A stretch of DNA of 64,000 nt from Exophiala sp. HKRS030 (lineage: Eukaryota; Ascomycota; Eurotiomycetes; Chaetothyriales; Herpotrichiellaceae): contig JAHWDD010000001.1 of assembly GCA_023897205.1 (NCBI GenBank), positions 4,588,001 to 4,652,000 of the forward strand, given 5' to 3'. Positions within the stretch are counted from its first letter, which is position 1, and each line of letters begins with the position of its first letter. Shown piece by piece: positions 59,311 through 64,000 of this stretch. The position numbers and the translations under genes are program-made. The notes beneath the pieces are model-generated. The model ran no database searches. It was not told the DNA's origin and saw nothing but the letters and a program-made list of their open reading frames with translations.

Positions 59311-61244
59311 ATGGCCAAGTCCAACAACCTCATTTCAATGACCAGAGAGGCGGTCCGGGAAAGCCCTCGTGAGATCTTTAATTGGTACCTCACCTTCTGC
59401 ACACTTGGTATGAGTTTCAGCGGCGTATCCAAGGGTTTCGATGAAGGTGAGCTTTTCTCCTCCAACACTAATGGTCATGGCTGCCCTACTCACCATGTCC
59501 AGGGAATATTGCATCCATTGTTGTTATGCCAGTCTTCAAGAAGAAATTTGGGCTCGACTCACAATCTTCCGTCACCTATGCGAATACTAAGGGATGGATT
59601 GTGTCGATCGCGACGGCCGGTGCAGTCTTTGGATGTCTTTCTGTAAGTTCAACTGTTGTCGAACTCGGTCCAATACGGAACACCATCTGACAGACCCAAA
59701 AGTGCAGTTGGCTCAACACTCGATTCGGGCGAAAGAAGGCACTGTTGATATACACCGTCATCTACATGGGTGGTATCTTCGGACAGACATTCTCCAACGG
59801 CTCACTGGCTGCGCTGTACGTTTCACGGGTCATTGCTGGTTTTGGTATTGGAGGTACAACCGTGGTGCCCAGTATATATCTCTCAGAAGTAAGCACACTC
59901 ACTATTCAGGTCAAGATACGACAAAATCACGCTGACTTTTCACGGTGACAGATTGCTCCAAGGCCTATCAGAGGTCTCGTGACGGTCCAATATGCTGCTT
60001 GTCAGCAGCTGGGGGTGGTCTTTGGCTTCTTCTTCAATTACGGGATCACAAAGTACCACGCGAACACCGAACTTCAATGGCAGCTACCGACCGCTCTCCA
60101 GCTCGTCCCAGCGGTCATTTGGGGCGTAGCCACCCTGTTCATCCTCGAGTCTCCTCGGTGGCTGATGTCTGTCAATCGACAGTCCGACGCAATCAGGAAC
60201 TTGACTCGGCTCCGTCACTTGCCAGAAGATCATCCTTATGTGAGAGAAGAACTCTCAGCAATCAGCCTGCAGCTCCTCCACGAAGTCGAGGTAGTCGGCG
60301 GAGCGAGCCAGTGGAGTCTTCTCAAAGAGACCTTTTCCACTGTGCAGAATCGTCGTCGTTTCTGGCTCATGCTTGGAGCTCATACGTTTGGGCAATGGTC
60401 TGGAGCCAATGCCATTACACAATATTCGCCTACAATTCTTGGATATGTGAGTGTGTTTCCGGCTTGACTACATACGTATGTGCTAACGGAAACGAGCTCG
60501 GCGTTGAGGGCACCGAAGTCAAGTTCTTGACGACTGGTATCTATGGCATTGTCAAGTTTGTCTCGACACTTTTGTTCGCATTGTTCATTGTCGACTTTAT
60601 TGGTCGTCGACGATCCCTCATCACCGGTATCTGCCTGCAGGTTACGACATTGATCTACCTGGCTGGATACTTGGGTGGCACAAACGGCATGAGCGCCGAC
60701 TACATCTCCAGCCACCCTACGATCAAAAACGCCTCGACCGTGGCCATCGTTGCGATTTTTCTTCACGCAATTGCCTGGTCCATTGGTTGGTTCAGTGCAC
60801 CCTACCTGATCAATTCCGAAATCTTCCCCATTCGTATCAGATCGTTGAACATGTCCATCATGATGTCGATGCATTGGGCTTACTACTTTGGTTGTTCTCG
60901 AGCCATGCCGAGTCTTCTTGCCGCGACTGATCGATATGGAGCGTTCGTCTTCTTCGCTTGCATCGCCGCGACATCTCTTGTGTTTGTCTTTTTCTGCATG
61001 CCTGTAAGTCGGGTTCACTTGCCATATTTGTGCCTTGGGATCTTCACGCTCACTGTCCGTCTAGGAAACCGCTGGAAGATCACTCGAATCGATGGACTCG
61101 CTGTTCGAACGCCCCCTTTACAGAATTCGGGAAATCGCATACCCAACCAAAGAAGATTTGGATCGTGCAGCTGATGTCCGTCCTGATGATGATATCGAGG
61201 GGGACAAGCATATTATCCAAGAGAAGGAGGTCATCCACATCTAG
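59311..61244 (+). CDS. MFS sugar-porter-family transporter
   Basis: Six exons: 59311–59446, 59503–59642, 59703–59888, 59952–60446, 60497–61003 and 61065–61244, giving 547 residues. Introns are 50–63 bases; introns 2 and 4 end at AAAG and CGAG acceptors. Proton symporter with 12 membrane segments. Signatures are NTRFGRKKALL (loop 2–3), the first sugar-transport motif VSRVIAGFGIGGTTVVPSIYLSEIAPRPIRG (TM4–5), LESPRWLMS, VDFIGRRRSL (loop 8–9), YLINSEIFPIRIRS and the C-terminal PETAGRSLE. These occur in quinate, galacturonate and hexose carriers; the TM7 sugar-binding QQ motif is weak (GQWSGANAITQYSP), hinting at a substrate other than plain hexose. Divergent from the lactonase. Confidence 0.92.
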
Positions 61245-61668
61245 GAATCGACTAATGAAGAACTTCAATGTCTCGGAGACTCAGGTAACTGAACAGGCAG
61301 CAGTTGATGGTACAGTGTCAAACGTATAGTTGTGGTAACGGATGATCTTGGGTGTATAACACATTCTCACTATTGCTACATCAAATCACGCAGCGTTAAC
61401 GAGTCTAGCAGTTGACAATGATCTCAAAGACTTTGGTTGTTGACAAAAAATTGCGCCTAGCCAACCATGATACAATATGTTTATACTGCAATTCAAAACT
61501 GAGAAATGGCTGTGAAGGTATGATCTGAATGTTTCTAAAAGATTGCGTGATCGAACATGGATCATAGACGCCTGTATCACCAACAAGCATTGAACATATA
61601 TCCAACCATGGTTGCAGAAAAGAGAATCCCGATCCTGTACAATAAACATATCAAACCTTTCAAATCTC
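61245..61668. other. Intergenic between convergent transporter and dehydrogenase
   Basis: 424 bases between two 3' ends, AT-rich, with likely polyadenylation regions of both genes. No gene is recognised. Confidence 0.4.
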
Positions 61669-62688
61669 TCAAAGCACTTCGTGAACCGCTGCCGCCGACG
61701 CCGCCTCCTCCGTCTGCTTCACATAAGCATAAAGATTCTCGACGGCGGCCGTAGCCGTCTCCCTCTGGGTTTGGGAAGTCGCCGCGCCTATGTGTGGCAG
61801 ACTGATGACGTTGGGGTGCTTCCACAGCTTTTCGTATCTCTGCTGGGTGGGGGGTTCCTGTTCGTGACAGTCCAGACCGGCTCCCCAGATCAAGCCGTCG
61901 TCGAGTGCCCGTTCGAGGTCTGCCTCGTCGACGATACCTCCTCTGGCGGCGTTGATCAACAGCGCCGACCTCTTCATCATGGCCAATTGGTCGTACGACA
62001 AGAGTCCCCTCGTCTCCGACGTTAAAGGGGCGTGCAGGCTGACCACGTCCGACACTTTCAACAGATCTTCCAGCTTGGTCACGCGCTTGTGAGGCAGGTC
62101 GGACCACGCCCCCGCGCCCATGTACGGGTCAAAGGTGACGATGTCACTCTCAAAGGCTCCACGGAAGATCTCGGCGACCTTTCTTCCAATGTTGCCCATG
62201 CCCACCAGGCCCAACGTGCACCCGTGGAGGATCAGCCCATCGCATTCTTCCTTGCGCACCACCTCTCCCCGGGCGACCCGTAGGCTGATGGGTCGGATCT
62301 GTCGCGCCAAGGAAGTGGTGAGGGAGAGCACGAGTTCGGCCACGGCGCGCGAGTTCACCCCGGGGGTGTTGAAGATTTTGATCCCCCGGGCGGCGCAGGC
62401 AGCGGCGTCGACGCGATCCGTTCCCACGCCTTGTTTTCCGATGGCGAGTAGATGCGGCGCGGCTTCAATTTGGGAGGCTGTCAAGTACGAGGCGCGGATA
62501 AGCAAGTACTTGGCATGTTGTGGCCAGTCGACGAACTCGGGGTCTGAGGGGAGGACGACGGTGAATAGTTCGCGGGCCCTTTCAATTGCGGCAGGATGGA
62601 AAATGTCCAAAAGGTACAGAGTTGGTTTGGTACTGCTGTTGCTGCGGCTGATGATACTAGAGGGAGGTGTCACTGCTGATGGTGCCAT
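61669..62688 (-). CDS. D-isomer-specific 2-hydroxyacid dehydrogenase
   Basis: 339 residues, no intron, ATG at 62688. NAD(P)-dependent reduction of a 2-oxo acid, or oxidation of a D-2-hydroxy acid. The N-terminal substrate domain has IGKQGVGTDRVD and KIFNTPGVNSRAVAE, followed by the nucleotide-binding LGLVGMGNIGRKVAEIF and then FDPYM. Catalytic residues are Arg in NAARGGIVDEADL, Glu in LDCHEQEPP and His in LPHIGAATSQT. It resembles glyoxylate/hydroxypyruvate reductases and phosphoglycerate dehydrogenase-like enzymes without the ACT domain. In this cluster it would fit reduction of tartronate semialdehyde-type or pyruvate-type aldol products. Divergent from the aldolase. High GC gives an antisense frame of 200 codons, which I ignore. 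Confidence 0.93.
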   Translation of the reverse strand: MAPSAVTPPSSIISRSNSSTKPTLYLLDIFHPAAIERARELFTVVLPSDPEFVDWPQHAKYLLIRASYLTASQIEAAPHLLAIGKQGVGTDRVDAAACAARGIKIFNTPGVNSRAVAELVLSLTTSLARQIRPISLRVARGEVVRKEECDGLILHGCTLGLVGMGNIGRKVAEIFRGAFESDIVTFDPYMGAGAWSDLPHKRVTKLEDLLKVSDVVSLHAPLTSETRGLLSYDQLAMMKRSALLINAARGGIVDEADLERALDDGLIWGAGLDCHEQEPPTQQRYEKLWKHPNVISLPHIGAATSQTQRETATAAVENLYAYVKQTEEAASAAAVHEVL

Positions 62689-63533
62689 ATTGGAGAGGAC
62701 GTGTGAACCCCTTAGTAGGTAGAGTTGTAGAACAAGTTTTCCGAAGACGACGGATGGGATGAACAGGTCGATATCTGTTGGAGAAATGTCAATTTGAAAG
62801 TGTCACTGGATCTCAATTAGCATTGAAACTAGGAACCATGCTTGTTGTATATCGTCTGCCTGCCTGGGTGTGCTAGGCCCTCCACAGAGAGCCGAATGCG
62901 ATGCACCCCTCCATCGAGAAGACGGCATTTGATCCGGCGAGGCACTTTCGGCCATCTCCTCTCCAGAGCACTAGATCGCCATCGAAGCTAATGAAGCCAT
63001 TCAGAGTGGCCTCGCGAGAGTCATCGACTATTTGTCTCTGGTCGTTCGGTGGTCGTCGGACATGTGGAGTATCATTTCCGTGGGTCTGCGCGGCCGGTGT
63101 CCGATGCCGCGTCAACACCATGCTCGACTAGCAGACGGCAATATCCTCGGCTCATACTCCTACGATCCCCCGAAACATCACACTGGAGGTCAGCCTCCAA
63201 CAATGCATCAGAGGGGTTCGTTGTGAGGAGTCAAATGCGTGAAGCCCCGTGCGAGGCCGAACTGTGAACCCAACGACACTTCCATGTGAGTGGTTCAGGA
63301 GACGTTTGCGACTTTGTCTCTGCTACGAAAACACCCGAAGTGTTGACATTGTGAACATCGTGGTGCTGAGGAACGTTGCGACTCATAAAAGCCTCGAGCG
63401 GTCAAATTTCTCTGTGCCTAAGCATAGTACTCTTGATCTTGCCCGGCTTGAATAATAACTCTTCCGAACGACCTTGACTGATCATCTTTTGTTCTTCGAT
63501 CTGTATCCTAAGGAGGATATTCGTAAGTCGACC
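62689..63533. promoter_or_regulatory. Divergent promoter, hydroxyacid dehydrogenase / aldolase
   Basis: 845 bases. It contains TCGGACATGTGG at 63056–63067, identical to a site in the lactonase/transporter promoter, and TGTCCGAT near 63096. A minus-strand frame of 82 codons (63121–62873) lacks an ATG start and recognisable features, and I do not call it. Confidence 0.5.
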
Positions 63534-64000
63534 ATGGCTCAACCGTCATTTACAATTTCCAACCCATGGCGGGATCGGATCCTTAGAGGGGAAGTCTGCT
63601 CAGTCATGAGCGTCAAGTACGTCCTGGGCAACGAAATCGCCATGATGGCCAAGATGGCCGGCATCGACGGAATGTTCATCGACATGGAGCACACTTCCAT
63701 CACCACTCGAGAACTCTCCCAGCTTATCACTGCGTGCAATTACGTGGGCGTCAGTCCAATTGTTCGGATTCCTTCCAAAGCTCACTGGCATCTCAGCAGG
63801 ATTTTGGATGCCGGTGCCGCCGCGGTGGTGATCCCGCACTGCGAGACCGTTGAGCAAGTCAAAGAGATCGTCAAAGATGCGAAATATGCGCCAATAGGCC
63901 GTCGAGGTTGCACGAATAACCAGCCCATCTTGAATTTCCAAGCAGTACCTACCGCGCTTCAAAATCACTTGCTCAACGCCGAGACCATGGTCATCCCCAT
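63534..64000 (+). CDS. HpcH/HpaI-family class II aldolase, C-terminus cut by window edge
   Basis: 155 residues are visible from the ATG at 63534, of a family length of about 250–270. Metal-dependent retro-aldolase that cleaves 2-keto-3-deoxy sugar acids or 4-hydroxy-2-oxo di-acids to pyruvate plus an aldehyde. Motifs are MAGIDGMFIDMEHTSITTRELSQLI (strand with the family's D-x-EHT), VSPIVRIPS (Arg contacting pyruvate), LDAGAAAVVIPHCET and the ARYAP-like region DAKYAPIGRRGC. Metal-binding Glu and Asp further on are probably beyond the edge. It faces away from the dehydrogenase. It is the piece that most directly supports a sugar-acid cleavage pathway in this cluster. Confidence 0.9.
   Translation, partial: MAQPSFTISNPWRDRILRGEVCSVMSVKYVLGNEIAMMAKMAGIDGMFIDMEHTSITTRELSQLITACNYVGVSPIVRIPSKAHWHLSRILDAGAAAVVIPHCETVEQVKEIVKDAKYAPIGRRGCTNNQPILNFQAVPTALQNHLLNAETMVIP

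Noticed and set aside
62873..63121. 82-codon minus-strand frame in the dehydrogenase/aldolase promoter
   Set aside because: No ATG start and no family resemblance; I regard the region as regulatory.

Overview
The window is a 64 kb piece of a filamentous ascomycete (Pezizomycotina) chromosome. The reasons are short GT–AG introns (mostly 47–120 bases) in most genes, two Zn2Cys6 transcription factors, a HET-domain protein, yeast-type housekeeping genes (TFIIB, ATP14, TRM1, ISA2, kynureninase, RAD9, YIP1, SAM50) and fungal families such as NmrA-like and DUF1765. Eurotiomycetes is a guess from overall flavour, not shown. I find 33 protein genes, two of them cut by the window edges. I see no tRNA, rRNA, CRISPR array or intact transposon. 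All exon joins were read by eye from splice consensus and family continuity.

Layout. (A) 1–4.7 kb: a ring-opening amidohydrolase of the cyanuric acid hydrolase/barbiturase family (left-truncated, minus), a free-standing allophanate-hydrolase-type amidase (plus) and a 2-oxoglutarate/Fe(II) dioxygenase resembling thymine 7-hydroxylase (plus). They look like a small nitrogen-heterocycle catabolic group. (B) 4.8–8.7 kb: a two-domain GFA/CENP-V-like zinc protein and a nine-exon secreted type-B carboxylesterase. (C) 9.7–16.9 kb: TFIIB and ATP synthase subunit h (divergent), then a DUF1765 protein. (D) 17.8–25.1 kb: a peroxisomal (C-terminal AKL) acyl-CoA ligase, two 299-residue short-chain dehydrogenases flanking a GNAT-like protein, and an NmrA-like protein. 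(E) 25.4–28.4 kb: a HET-domain protein and a small C2H2 protein. (F) 29–49 kb: mostly housekeeping: TRM1, an Asn-rich orphan, ISA2, kynureninase, an F-box-like/LRR protein, RAD9, an RCC1-repeat (ATS1-like) protein, a GH3 beta-glucosidase, YIP1 and SAM50.

(G) 49.7–64 kb: a second, larger catabolic cluster. It has two Zn2Cys6 regulators, a Dal5-type organic-anion transporter, a PDC-hydrolase-like amidohydrolase, an SMP-30/gluconolactonase, a sugar-porter-family transporter, a D-2-hydroxyacid dehydrogenase and the start of an HpcH/HpaI aldolase. Together they suggest uptake of an acidic sugar or lactone, lactone hydrolysis, retro-aldol cleavage and reduction of a 2-oxo/semialdehyde product. Short CGG-type motifs recur in the promoters of this cluster. 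Regions A and G are the two candidate undescribed systems; both run off the window edges.

Long intergenic stretches are described individually. Several carry fragments of a dispersed GC-rich/ATACGGAG repeat, and the RAD9–ATS1 pair is unusually rich in microsatellites.
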